A stretch of DNA of 64,000 nt from Bacillota bacterium (GCA_023415635.1 JAEZJV010000008.1:58392-122391); one strand, 5' to 3'; positions 17,531 to 26,517 are shown, counted from the stretch's first letter. Notes: generated from the sequence alone by a model not told the origin. Numbers and translations are program-made.

Positions 17531-17533
17531 CAT

Positions 17534-17551
17534 TAAAAAGGGGAGGATAAG
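17534..17551 (+). repeat. 18-base repeat, copy 2
   Basis: Exact copy of 11337-11354, again directly behind a terminator hairpin. Confidence 0.6.
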
Positions 17552-17597
17552 TATTTAACTTATCTTTAGTAATCATAATTGGAGGGGGAGTCCAATT

Positions 17598-17663
17598 ATG
17601 AAAGAGCATACGCATTTACATCCCTACTTTGAACTTTGTTCTTTGGAACTTTGTTCCTTATAA
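17598..17663 (+). CDS. Possible 21-residue peptide
   Basis: ATG-started ORF behind GGAGGGGGAG, itself flanked by AATTGGA/TCCAATT which could fold over the ribosome site. The product starts MKEHTHLHPYFEL and ends in a repeated CSLEL/CSL pattern, because GAACTTTGTTC occurs twice. No family is recognised and coding status is uncertain. Confidence 0.3.
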   Translation: MKEHTHLHPYFELCSLELCSL

Positions 17664-17807
17664 GGATATTACTATTATGATACAGAATTATTGAGTTTAT
17701 ACATAAGATTAAAAATTTCTTCATAGTAATTCCAAGAATTCCATGATATAATCATAAATACAGAGATAAGATAACAGAGGCTGTGCAGTACAGTCACTAA
17801 TATTATC

Positions 17808-17870
17808 ACAGGAAGCTCGGCATAGCCGGGCTTATTCTTAGGTGTACGGCTGACGGAGTCAGGCACCCTA
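17808..17870 (+). ncRNA. Structured 5' leader of the SEC-C gene
   Basis: Two consecutive hairpins precede the SEC-C gene. The first has an 8-bp stem AGCTCGGC/GCCGGGCT with a 3-base loop. The second (17841-17867) has GGTG/CACC enclosing CTGAC/GTCAG. Neither is followed by a T run. They do not match a riboswitch class I can name. The rest of the 17374-17905 gap holds the terminator, the 18-base repeat and the small ORF listed separately. Confidence 0.4.
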
Positions 17871-17905
17871 CAAATCTATGATATATACCAGGAAGGATGA
17901 ATACT

Positions 17906-18412
17906 ATGAGCTTATTACAAGAGTGGAGAGATTATGCCTATGCCAATGACATGAATAATCGATCCGGCCAGTTGTTCTGGGCAAACTATTTCAACATTGA
18001 AAAGGAAATCTATAAGGTGTTGCTTGCGAATGCAGATAAGGTATGGGAAGGAAGTGTTGCTTCCCTGGCAAAGGAATTTGATACAGAGATAAATTACTTC
18101 GTAGGCTTCCTGGATGGAATCAACGACAGTCTTGTTACAGCGAACCCAATAGAAGAGATGAATGAAGAGACTAAGGTGAGTCTGGTTTTTGATAAAGAAA
18201 AATTATACTATAATATGGTGGGAGCAAAGGCTGATTGGCTTTATGAGCTGGAAGAATGGGATACCCTTCTTACACCGGAGCGCAGAAAGGAACTGTACCG
18301 TGAGCAAAAAAATTCCACTACAGTTGTAAAGGATAAGAAGGTAGGGAGAAATGATCTGTGTCCCTGTGGGAGTGGAAAGAAGTATAAGCATTGCTGCGGA
18401 GCGAACGCGTAA
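17906..18412 (+). CDS. SEC-C motif protein
   Basis: A 168-residue soluble protein. The last ~20 residues are a SEC-C zinc motif (GRNDLCPCGSGKKYKHCCG), the short metal-binding tail found on SecA and on many unrelated proteins. The first ~140 residues are mostly helical and acidic, without a recognised domain. Of two in-frame ATGs nine bases apart, the second is preferred because AGGAAGG would overlap the first. It is a single gene, ended by a shared terminator with the convergent XRE gene. Confidence 0.85.
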   Translation: MSLLQEWRDYAYANDMNNRSGQLFWANYFNIEKEIYKVLLANADKVWEGSVASLAKEFDTEINYFVGFLDGINDSLVTANPIEEMNEETKVSLVFDKEKLYYNMVGAKADWLYELEEWDTLLTPERRKELYREQKNSTTVVKDKKVGRNDLCPCGSGKKYKHCCGANA

Positions 18413-18440
18413 TATTTTATTTACCAATAAAGGACTGAAG

Positions 18441-18485
18441 AAAGCTCCGCCTTATCCGAAATGACCAGGGTAAGGAGGAGCTTTT
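18441..18485. terminator. Bidirectional terminator
   Basis: A stem of about 15 bp, AAAGCTCCGCCTTATCC with GGTAAGGAGGAGCTTT, around an 11-base loop. It lies between the convergent SEC-C and XRE genes, with T or A runs on each side. Confidence 0.85.
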
Positions 18486-18492
18486 ATTATAG

Positions 18493-18831
18493 CTATTGCT
18501 GTGTTTGCTTGTATATCAGATATTTTGCATAGTTCTTGATTTCGGATACGCTATCTGAATTTAATTGTTGATATAAGTCAAATAATTCTACGATATCCTT
18601 ATCCAGAACCTCTCCTCCGACCGGCAGATAGGAATCGGTAATACCGAGCAGGTAGTCACAGGATACGTCGAAGTATTTTGATAAGGCTATCAATTTATCG
18701 AAAGAGGGCTCATTTCTCTCTGATTCGTAGTTGGATATAGCAGTAGGTTTCAGACCCAGAATATTAGCCAATTCTCCCTGCGTGAGTTTATTCTTCAGCC
18801 TTAGCTGTTTGAGACGTTGATTAAAATTCAT
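18493..18831 (-). CDS. XRE family transcriptional regulator
   Basis: A 112-residue protein with an N-terminal Cro/C1-type helix-turn-helix (LKQLRLKNKLTQGELANILG, then LKPTAISNYESERNEPS), about residues 6-60, and a 50-residue helical tail. A strong site (AGGAGGAAAG) precedes the ATG. It is divergent from the histidine kinase gene across a 231-base AT-rich gap. That gap contains an imperfect inverted repeat TTTTCTA/TAGAAAA (18871-18899), a candidate operator. Confidence 0.92.
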   Translation of the reverse strand: MNFNQRLKQLRLKNKLTQGELANILGLKPTAISNYESERNEPSFDKLIALSKYFDVSCDYLLGITDSYLPVGGEVLDKDIVELFDLYQQLNSDSVSEIKNYAKYLIYKQTQQ

Positions 18832-19062
18832 ATGGCTTTCCTCCTGTAAAACTATTCGATTTGTATATACTTTTCTAAAAATATTATATATCTAGAAAAA
18901 TAACGATGTCAATAACAAAAGCATTATTATTTAGCATATTTAAACAGATTTAAATATAAATTGACAAATTATTAAATAAAAAATAAGATGTAATTGAATC
19001 TTATTGTAAACAGTCTTTTATGATAAGAATACTGATTATATCAATTGAAAAGAGGAAGTTAT

Positions 19063-20541
19063 ATGCAGTTGTCACTATTCCATAAGAATGGAATTATGCA
19101 AAGGATGATATCAGAGAAAACTCAGGAGATGAAGATATTCTTTGATAAAGAGGGGAAAATCATCTTCTGCAATAGTAAAGCTCTACAGGAACTGGGATAT
19201 GGTGCAGAAATTTACAAACATACAATTAATGAGATATTTCGAAGTACTTTTTATTATGAAGGAAATAAGCTATGTTTTTTAAATAATGAAAATGATAAAT
19301 ATGTGGAAGCAGTAGCCTATCGTCAGAACCAGACCTGTTTTCCAGTAAGACTAAACATTTCTACATATCAGAGGAAAAAGAAGGGTTACGGGTTATGCAT
19401 GGCCATCTGTACTGAAAGTATTAAGGAGGCCAACAGGAAAATTATACAGCTGCAGAACGAGATTGACACACTGAATAAAAAAAGAAACGAGATTACAGCT
19501 AATATTACACATGAGCTGCGTACTCCGGTTAATGGAATTATGGGACTGAGCGACAACCTGCTTGATATGGACCTAAATCCAGCACAAACAGAAGTGGTCC
19601 AGCTGATAAAGCACTGCTGTAACAATATGAATGCAATGATTAATAGCTTCCTGGATTATGCAAAGATAACCAACGAGAAGATGATCTTAGAGCAGAGGGA
19701 GTTTGATCTGGGTGCCTGCATTAATACAATTATTGAATCCAATAAGCCAAGAATTAATGAAAAGGGATTAAAGCTTCTTGTCTATATATCGGACGATATT
19801 CCGAAAAGAGTTATTGGGGATGAACTAAGATTGACTCAGATTCTCAATAATCTTCTTTCAAATGCAGTAAAGTTTACGGTCATTGGTCAGGTTGCATTGG
19901 AGCTGGTGAAGCTTTCGGAAACCGAACGTGATGTGGAGTTATTTTTTATGATCATCGACACCGGGATAGGCATCAGTAATGAAGATAAGGATAAATTGTT
20001 CCAAAGTTTTTCACAGGTAGATAGTTCAATCACGAGAAGATTCGGAGGCACAGGATTGGGACTTGCAATCAGCAAGAAGCTGGTAGAGGCTATGGGTGGG
20101 AGCATTAGCCTGGAGAGTGAGAAGGATAAAGGAAGTACCTTTTCCTTCACTGTTCACTTGGCCCTTCCGGAAGGAAGTTCCGAGAATAGAAATCGAATAG
20201 GTCGACAGGTCAAAACTGGTTTTGATACAATCTATCCAACAGGGAAAGAGCTGCTTGACCAAAAATTAGCACCTGGTCGACAGGAGCCGCAGGGTGGCTG
20301 GTCCAAGGAGGAATTCAAGAGGAAGCTGGCACCGCTCCTTGAGAAGCTTTCCATCTGCATAGAAATGGAGAGCTGGGATAAGGCTGAGGAGCTGGCTTAT
20401 TATATGAAGAAACAGATGCCTTCGGGACAGAATGATATAGAAAAGAAGGTGTTTCGCCTGCTTCTTGCGGTGAGAAAAGAAAAATATGATATTGCTTTCA
20501 TAATTATTAATGAATTAAAGGTATATATTGATGAAAGGTGA
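19063..20541 (+). CDS. Soluble PAS-sensor histidine kinase
   Basis: A 492-residue kinase without membrane segments. A PAS-like domain lies at about 25-120, a short coiled coil at about 122-145, and the HisKA domain has H150 in NITHELRTPVNG. The HATPase motifs are NLLSNAVKF (N), DTGIGI (G1) and GGTGLGLAI (G2). The last ~90 residues (from WSKEEFKRKL) form an alpha-helical tail like those on hybrid kinases. The start is the ATG behind AGAGGAAG. It overlaps the reading frame of the HD-GYP response regulator gene's upstream codons, and the two are clearly a pair. The cytosolic PAS suggests an internal signal such as redox or a small molecule. Confidence 0.92.
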   Translation: MQLSLFHKNGIMQRMISEKTQEMKIFFDKEGKIIFCNSKALQELGYGAEIYKHTINEIFRSTFYYEGNKLCFLNNENDKYVEAVAYRQNQTCFPVRLNISTYQRKKKGYGLCMAICTESIKEANRKIIQLQNEIDTLNKKRNEITANITHELRTPVNGIMGLSDNLLDMDLNPAQTEVVQLIKHCCNNMNAMINSFLDYAKITNEKMILEQREFDLGACINTIIESNKPRINEKGLKLLVYISDDIPKRVIGDELRLTQILNNLLSNAVKFTVIGQVALELVKLSETERDVELFFMIIDTGIGISNEDKDKLFQSFSQVDSSITRRFGGTGLGLAISKKLVEAMGGSISLESEKDKGSTFSFTVHLALPEGSSENRNRIGRQVKTGFDTIYPTGKELLDQKLAPGRQEPQGGWSKEEFKRKLAPLLEKLSICIEMESWDKAEELAYYMKKQMPSGQNDIEKKVFRLLLAVRKEKYDIAFIIINELKVYIDER

Positions 20542-20545
20542 AGCC

Positions 20546-21616
20546 ATGGATAATATGTCGTATTCTTTGCCCAATATCCTGATAGTGGATGATGTAAATG
20601 CCAATCTCACTGTGCTGACAGAGATGATTCATAAAGCAGGGTACATTGCCAGACCTGTTACCAGTGTAGCCCAGGCATGGAATGCAATTGAGGCACTGCC
20701 CCCTAAGCTTATACTGCTTGATATATCGATGCCGGAGATTAATGGCTTTGAGTTCTGCTCTATGCTAAAAAAGTATTCGGTAACCAGGGATATTCCTGTA
20801 ATTATTATCTCGGCACTTGATTCCATCCACGATAAAATTAAAGCCTTCCACTTAGGGGCGGTGGATTATATCACCAAACCCTTTGAAGTAGAAGAGGTCA
20901 CGATGCGAATCAGCACGCATCTAAAAATGTATAATATACAGCAGGAGCTGGAAATATATAATAAGAAGCTATATAAGATTATCAATGATCAGATTCGAAA
21001 AATCTATGAAGGTCAGAAGCAAGTGGTGGAGGCAATAGCTAAGATTGCAACCATTAACAAACCGCTCCGGGCTGCGCATATGAAGCGGGTTGGAGATAAT
21101 GCCCGCATTCTGGCAATCAGCCTCCAGCTGTCCCCTAAGTTTAAAGAACAGGTTACCAATAGCTTTATTGATGCAATAGAAATAGCTGCACAGCTTCATG
21201 ACATCGGAAAACTCGGTATAGGAGAGAGTATGCTGACCAAAGAGGAATATACCAATGAGGAGTTACTTCATTTCAAAACGCATTCACAGATGGGTGCGGA
21301 TGCCTTGGAAGAGGTTTATGGTCTGTGTGGAGATAATGAATTTATCAGAATGGCTGTCAATATCGCGAAGTATCATCATGAGAACTGGAACGGCAGTGGA
21401 TATCCGACCGGACTGGCAGGGAATGAAATTCCCTTATGTGCAAGAATTGTATCTATTCTGGAGATTTATGATTCACTGGTATGCTTTAGTCAAAATGGAA
21501 ACACTGTTACTCATGAGGAGGCAATGAGGATCATTAATCGGGATGCCGGGATTGTATATGATCCGGATATTATAGACGTCTTCAATAAGATACAAAGCCA
21601 GCTGAAGAGAAGCTGA
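20546..21616 (+). CDS. Response regulator with HD-GYP phosphodiesterase domain
   Basis: A 356-residue output partner of the kinase. The N-terminal receiver has phosphoacceptor D59 in LLDISMPE. The C-terminal HD-GYP domain carries H218-D219 (HDIGKLGIG) and HHENWNGSGYPTGL, the signature of enzymes that hydrolyse cyclic di-GMP (or 3',3'-cGAMP). The start chosen is the ATG four bases after the kinase stop, behind AAAGGTGAA; upstream in-frame starts overlap the kinase gene. Kinase and regulator form a two-component system linking a cytosolic signal to cyclic dinucleotide turnover. Confidence 0.93.
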   Translation: MDNMSYSLPNILIVDDVNANLTVLTEMIHKAGYIARPVTSVAQAWNAIEALPPKLILLDISMPEINGFEFCSMLKKYSVTRDIPVIIISALDSIHDKIKAFHLGAVDYITKPFEVEEVTMRISTHLKMYNIQQELEIYNKKLYKIINDQIRKIYEGQKQVVEAIAKIATINKPLRAAHMKRVGDNARILAISLQLSPKFKEQVTNSFIDAIEIAAQLHDIGKLGIGESMLTKEEYTNEELLHFKTHSQMGADALEEVYGLCGDNEFIRMAVNIAKYHHENWNGSGYPTGLAGNEIPLCARIVSILEIYDSLVCFSQNGNTVTHEEAMRIINRDAGIVYDPDIIDVFNKIQSQLKRS

Positions 21617-21708
21617 CATATTATTAAAGCTGTCATTACGTCAGATGGTGTAACACTACATAATAAGTAATTTACTGATTGAATAGCAAAAGAATAGCAG
21701 GGAAAAAG

Positions 21709-23043
21709 ATGAAAAGAAAAAAAGACATGTATATTGACTATGAGCGCTCATTTAAAATGCGTGGAAGAAAAAAAACAAATTGGTATCTGATTACACTGGC
21801 TGTAGCTCTGGCAATCGGTCTTGCAGCTATCGCCTTCTATATTCTAAGGGATAATATTTTTGCCAAGCAACAGATTTCCCTTGCAGATGAGAAGCAAGAT
21901 ATGGAAGCTTCTCCGACCAGTCTGTTGACGCCAAAGCCTACAGCAGCACTGACCGTTACGCCGAAGCCTACATTAACACCGACTCCCACAGTATCACCAT
22001 CTCCGATCCCTTCCGAAGCTCCGGTGAAGGTGGCAACAGCAGCTGCGATCAAGGTAAAGGGTATTTATGTGACCGCCCCGGCAGCAGGTTCTGAAAGAAT
22101 TACTGCTCTGCTAGAGTTGGTCAATAAGACGGAAATTAATGCTATGGTAATAGATGTAAAGGATGACCGAGGGAAGGTAACCTATGCAATGGACAGCCTG
22201 AAGGTGAAGGAGATTAAAGCAGCTACAAAGGCTGTCAGAGATATGGAGGGGTTGATTGCATCCTTAAAAGAAGATAATATTTATACGATTGCACGCATCG
22301 TAACCTTTAAGGACCCCTATCTTGCCAAGATGCATCCAGAGCTTGCCATCAGAAATCAGGACGGAACTATCTATAAGGATAATAATGGAGACAGTTGGGT
22401 GAATCCGTATAATAGGAAGGTTTGGGATTACTTAGTCGAAGTGGCCGAGAAGGCTGCAGAGACAGGCTTTGACGAAATTCAGTTCGATTATATTCGCTTT
22501 TCAACCGGTACCGGCATCGATCAGGCTGATTTTGGGAAAGAAGCAAAAACTAAAACCAAGGAAGAAATCATCACAGAGTTTACAAAATACGCCTATGAGC
22601 ACCTGAAGCCTCTTGGAGTTTACATATCTGCCGATGTATACGGGACAATTATCAACAGTAAGATTGATGCGGCTAGGGTTGGGCAGAATTATATGGAGAT
22701 GGCTAAGTATCTGGATTTTATTTGTCCGATGATTTATCCATCCCATTTCGGAGAAGGCAGCTACGGTGTAAAATACCCGGACTTAGAGCCTCGGGAAATT
22801 ATCCGTAAAGCTTTGATGGCCTCAAAAGAAAAGCTAAGTGCAATACCCGAGGGAGACCATAAAGCAGTCGTAAGACCCTGGCTGCAGGATTTTACAGCAT
22901 CCTGGATTAAGAATTATCAAAAATACGGAAAAGAGGAAATAAGAGAACAGGTCGAGGGGGTTTACGACGCCGGTTATGAGGAATGGATCCTGTGGAACGC
23001 CGGCTGTAATTATACAGAGGAAGGCTTACTGTCGGAGCAGTAG
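21709..23043 (+). CDS. DUF4015 putative glycoside hydrolase, membrane-anchored
   Basis: A 444-residue protein. It has a basic N-terminus, one membrane segment at about 25-47, then a Pro/Thr-rich linker (repeated PTP/SPSP motifs) over about 70-115. A C-terminal TIM-barrel-like DUF4015 domain runs from KGIYVTAPAAG onward, with acidic strand ends typical of glycoside hydrolases (MVIDVKDDRG, EIQFDYIRF, YISADVYG). It is probably attached to the outer face, acting on cell-wall or polysaccharide material. The start is the ATG behind CAGGGAAAAAG. Catalytic activity has not been read from known residues. Confidence 0.85.
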   Translation: MKRKKDMYIDYERSFKMRGRKKTNWYLITLAVALAIGLAAIAFYILRDNIFAKQQISLADEKQDMEASPTSLLTPKPTAALTVTPKPTLTPTPTVSPSPIPSEAPVKVATAAAIKVKGIYVTAPAAGSERITALLELVNKTEINAMVIDVKDDRGKVTYAMDSLKVKEIKAATKAVRDMEGLIASLKEDNIYTIARIVTFKDPYLAKMHPELAIRNQDGTIYKDNNGDSWVNPYNRKVWDYLVEVAEKAAETGFDEIQFDYIRFSTGTGIDQADFGKEAKTKTKEEIITEFTKYAYEHLKPLGVYISADVYGTIINSKIDAARVGQNYMEMAKYLDFICPMIYPSHFGEGSYGVKYPDLEPREIIRKALMASKEKLSAIPEGDHKAVVRPWLQDFTASWIKNYQKYGKEEIREQVEGVYDAGYEEWILWNAGCNYTEEGLLSEQ

Positions 23044-23119
23044 GGTTTTGTCTTATTATTTGGAATAAACCAAAGGCATGGATAATATATATTTAGTATA
23101 AATGCGCTGGAGGTGTCCA

Positions 23120-23494
23120 ATGGATAAGATCGTCCGTCAAAATACAAAGTTATTTGCCGTCCTTACAGGATTACTGTTTTCCTATCTAGTGACTGCATTC
23201 ATTCTTTTGCTGCTTTCCTTCCTGATGCTAAAGCTTAATCTGCCGGGTGCAGGGATAAGTGCGGGAATTATCGCGGCTTACATAATATCTAATTTGTTCG
23301 GGGGTTTTTTGGTCGGAAGAAAGATTGAACAGAGAAAATTTATCTGGGGCCTCGTTATGGGAGTATTTTACTTTATCATTTTGATGCTGATTTCCCTTCT
23401 GATGAATCGCGCGGAACCGTTGCCGTTAGGCAACCTGTTCACTGCTATGATCATTTGCAGTATGAGCGGTATGGTTGGAGGTATGCTCAGCTGA
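23120..23494 (+). CDS. TIGR04086-type (YrzE-like) membrane protein
   Basis: A 124-residue protein that is almost entirely membrane: four helices at about 12-35, 42-65, 77-97 and 102-122. A conserved GGFLVGRK loop follows helix 2, and the C-terminus is glycine-rich (MSGMVGGMLS). This matches the small TIGR04086/YrzE family of Firmicutes, whose function is unknown. The start is the ATG behind GGAGGTG; an ATG 18 bases upstream has no site. Single gene followed by a long hairpin. Confidence 0.75.
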   Translation: MDKIVRQNTKLFAVLTGLLFSYLVTAFILLLLSFLMLKLNLPGAGISAGIIAAYIISNLFGGFLVGRKIEQRKFIWGLVMGVFYFIILMLISLLMNRAEPLPLGNLFTAMIICSMSGMVGGMLS

Positions 23495-23524
23495 TTGATA
23501 TTGAATTGATAAGCTTTTACTAAG

Positions 23525-23614
23525 GGCTATTGTAAGTAACTATGTATCCTTCGCGTTAAGATCAACAACTCCCGTGAAGGATATATGAGTTGCTTTACAG
23601 CAGCCCCTATCTTT
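23525..23614 (+). terminator. Long imperfect hairpin
   Basis: The segments 23525-23552 and 23576-23614 pair over about 25 positions with bulges (ATGTATCCTTC with GAAGGATATAT, GTAAGTAACT with AGTTGCTTTAC, GGCT with AGCC). CCTATCTTTTTA follows. It may be an elaborate terminator for the YrzE-like gene or a structured RNA. Confidence 0.5.
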
Positions 23615-23744
23615 TTATTACGGTTATATACATGGAAAAAAGATTGCTATTTGATTTTGGATTGATTATACTATACTTGAATTTGCTTATCATGATAGAA
23701 ATTGGGAAGCAATGAAAGATGCAGGGAAAGAAGGACGTAGACGG

Positions 23745-24623
23745 ATGAAAAAAATAATGATTACCGGAGCTCTTGGACAGCTCGGGCTCGCGCTATATCG
23801 TCTGCTGAAAGACAAGCCGTGCTATGAATTGCTGCGTACCGATGCAGTACCAAGTGAAGACGGGGCTATTCAGGCTTTGGATATAACAAAAGAGGAAGAA
23901 GTAAAGGCCTATGTGGAAAGAATGACCCCAGAGATCATCATTAATTGTGCGGCCTTCACAGCAGTAGACCTATGTGAGACTGAGGAGGAAAAGGCATACC
24001 GTATTAATGCACTTGGTCCTTTTTATCTGGCTGAAGCTGCTCAGAAGACAGGAGCTAAGCTGGTTCATATTTCTACGGATTATGTATTTGACGGAAGGGC
24101 TAACAGCCCATATACAGAGACTTCACCAACGAACCCTGTCAGTGCTTACGGCAGGACGAAGCAGGCCGGAGACGAACTGGTTCAAAAGAACTGTTCCAGA
24201 TATTTTATTCTTCGTACCGCCTGGATTTACGGAGACGGTAAGAACTTTGTTAAAACGATGCTGCGGCTGGCGCAGAACAGTGATAAGATACGAGTTGTAG
24301 CTGATCAGTTCGGTACTCCGACCAGTGCACTGGAACTTGCAAGGACTATTTGTTTCCTGATGGAGACGGAGAGCTATGGAATTTATCATGCAACCTGTGA
24401 AGGAAGCACGAATTGGTATGATTTCGCCTGCACCATCTTCCGGGCAGCCGGGCTGGAGGTACAGGTAGAAGCAATATCTTCAAGCGAGTATGCTGCTCCT
24501 GCACCGAGACCCATGTATTCCATCCTTGACAATAAGGCGCTGAGGGATCGCCATCAATATTATATGAAGGACTGGAAGGATGCTTTTTATGAATATATGA
24601 GAGATAATGCCCTTTTGAAATAG
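23745..24623 (+). CDS. rfbD: dTDP-4-dehydrorhamnose reductase
   Basis: A 292-residue short-chain reductase that makes dTDP-L-rhamnose from the 4-keto intermediate. N-terminal Rossmann motif is GALGQLGLAL. STDYVFDG and the catalytic YGRTK (YxxxK) are visible, and RTAWIYG is the substrate loop. The start at MKKIMITG is preferred over an ATG 33 bases upstream because the NAD-binding strand must begin here. It is 30 bases ahead of rfbB. The other two rhamnose genes (rfbA, rfbC) are not in the window. Confidence 0.93.
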   Translation: MKKIMITGALGQLGLALYRLLKDKPCYELLRTDAVPSEDGAIQALDITKEEEVKAYVERMTPEIIINCAAFTAVDLCETEEEKAYRINALGPFYLAEAAQKTGAKLVHISTDYVFDGRANSPYTETSPTNPVSAYGRTKQAGDELVQKNCSRYFILRTAWIYGDGKNFVKTMLRLAQNSDKIRVVADQFGTPTSALELARTICFLMETESYGIYHATCEGSTNWYDFACTIFRAAGLEVQVEAISSSEYAAPAPRPMYSILDNKALRDRHQYYMKDWKDAFYEYMRDNALLK

Positions 24624-24653
24624 CGATTATTACAAATTGAAGGAGGAATATAA

Positions 24654-25730
24654 GTGAGAACTTATCTAGTAACCGGAGGAGCCGGATTTATCGGTTCCAA
24701 CTTTATTCTTTATCTTTTGGACAAGTATAAAAAGGAGATCAGAGTACTGAATCTGGATGCCCTGACCTACGCCGGCAATCTTGAAAACCTAAAATCAGTA
24801 GAGCAGCTTGATAATTATGAATTTCTGAAAGTGGATATCACCGATAAGGATGCTGTTCTTAAAGTCTTCGAGCAATATGACATCGACAGGGTGATACATT
24901 TTGCAGCAGAAAGTCATGTGGATCGCAGTATTCGTAATCCAGAGGTGTTTGTAAGTACGAACGTCCTTGGTACACTAAATCTGCTCAATGCTGCAAAGCT
25001 AGCCTGGGAGACACCGGAAGGCTATCAACCCGGGAAAAAATATCTTCAGGTATCCACAGACGAGGTATATGGCTCGCTGGAGGGAGATCAGGGATATTTT
25101 TACGAGACCACCCCTCTTGATCCTCACAGTCCCTATTCGGCTAGTAAAGCATCCGCAGACTTTATCGTAAAGTCATATGTAGACACCTTTCAACTTCCTG
25201 CGAATATAACGAGGTGCAGCAACAATTACGGGCCTTACCAATTCCCTGAGAAGCTGATTCCGTTGATGATTAATAATGCCCTTGCCGGAAAAAGTCTGCC
25301 GGTCTATGGAACAGGAAAAAATGTAAGAGACTGGCTGTATGTCACAGATCATGCGAAGGCCATTGACCTGGTGGCAGAGAAGGGCAGAATAGGAGAGGTA
25401 TATAATGTTGGTGGTCACAATGAGAAACGAAATATTGAAATCGTAACCACTATATTAGACACGTTACTTGAGATACTTCCTGAGACGGATATTCGAAAAA
25501 AGAATGTTAGCAGGGATTTGATCACCTATGTGGAGGATCGAAAGGGACATGATTTCCGTTATGCGATTGCCCCCGACAAGATTAAGGAGGAACTTGGCTG
25601 GGAACCCGAGACACCCTTTTCAGAGGGTATTAAGCTGACCATCGAATGGTATCTGGAGAACCTGGATTGGATGGAGCATGTCACCAAAGGGGACTATCAA
25701 AAGTATTATAATGAGATGTATCGCTTATAG
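24654..25730 (+). CDS. rfbB: dTDP-glucose 4,6-dehydratase
   Basis: A 358-residue enzyme that dehydrates dTDP-glucose to the 4-keto-6-deoxy sugar, the second step to dTDP-rhamnose. Motifs are GGAGFIGSN (NAD binding), STDEVYG, the catalytic YSASK (YxxxK), and NNYGPYQFPEKLIPL in the substrate site. A GTG start is preceded by AGGAGGAAT. Same operon as rfbD, with gene order inverted relative to the pathway. Confidence 0.95.
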   Translation: MRTYLVTGGAGFIGSNFILYLLDKYKKEIRVLNLDALTYAGNLENLKSVEQLDNYEFLKVDITDKDAVLKVFEQYDIDRVIHFAAESHVDRSIRNPEVFVSTNVLGTLNLLNAAKLAWETPEGYQPGKKYLQVSTDEVYGSLEGDQGYFYETTPLDPHSPYSASKASADFIVKSYVDTFQLPANITRCSNNYGPYQFPEKLIPLMINNALAGKSLPVYGTGKNVRDWLYVTDHAKAIDLVAEKGRIGEVYNVGGHNEKRNIEIVTTILDTLLEILPETDIRKKNVSRDLITYVEDRKGHDFRYAIAPDKIKEELGWEPETPFSEGIKLTIEWYLENLDWMEHVTKGDYQKYYNEMYRL

Positions 25731-25776
25731 GGTACATGAAACTACCGTATTAGTACGGTGAAAGGCTGGTATTTTC

Positions 25777-26517
25777 ATGAGATATGAAGAATTTACGATA
25801 GAGGGACGTAATGCAGTGATGGAAGCATTCCGTGCGGGGAAGACCATTGACCGTCTGTTTGTATTGGACGGTTGTCAGGATGGACCTATTAAATCAATCG
25901 TTCGCGAAGCAAAGAAGACAGAGGCCATCATCACATTTGTGAAGAAGGAGCGACTCGATCAATTATCGTCAACGGAGAAGCATCAGGGAGTCATCGCTTA
26001 TGCAGCTGCCTATGAATACGCAGAGGTAGAGGATATCCTTAAGGCTGCAGAGGAGAAGAGCGAAGCACCCTTTATTGTCCTACTTGACAGTATTGAGGAT
26101 CCGCATAACCTCGGAGCGATCATCAGAACTGCTCACCAGGCAGGAGCGCATGGAGTGATCATTCCGAAGCGCCGTGCCGTAGGACTCACTGCAACCGTTG
26201 CGAAGACCTCTGCGGGAGCAATTAATTATCTTCCGGTAGCCAAGGTAACAAATCTGTCGGCTACAATTGAGGAACTAAAGGAAAAGGGCTTATGGTTCGT
26301 CTGTGCCGACATGGATGGAGAGCTGATGTACCGCGTTAATTTAAAAGGGTCCATCGGACTGGTTATTGGAAGCGAAGGAGAAGGAGTCAGCAGGCTGGTA
26401 AAGGAAAAGTGTGATTTTGCTGCAAAGATTCCGATGTTTGGTAAAGTGGATTCCCTCAACGCATCTGTAGCGATGGGAATCATGGCATATGAGATTGTTC
26501 GGCAGAGAATGAGCTAG
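25777..26517 (+). CDS. rlmB: 23S rRNA 2'-O-methyltransferase, TrmH/RlmB family
   Basis: A 246-residue SpoU-class enzyme. An N-terminal substrate-binding domain (about 1-75, EGRNAVMEAFRAGK) is followed by the knotted SPOUT domain. The three motifs are NLGAIIRTA, GSEGEGVS and SLNASVA. RlmB methylates G2251 of 23S rRNA. As in Bacillus, the gene lies just upstream of sigH, which supports the symbol. A small ACCGTATTAGTACGGT hairpin precedes it. Confidence 0.93.
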   Translation: MRYEEFTIEGRNAVMEAFRAGKTIDRLFVLDGCQDGPIKSIVREAKKTEAIITFVKKERLDQLSSTEKHQGVIAYAAAYEYAEVEDILKAAEEKSEAPFIVLLDSIEDPHNLGAIIRTAHQAGAHGVIIPKRRAVGLTATVAKTSAGAINYLPVAKVTNLSATIEELKEKGLWFVCADMDGELMYRVNLKGSIGLVIGSEGEGVSRLVKEKCDFAAKIPMFGKVDSLNASVAMGIMAYEIVRQRMS

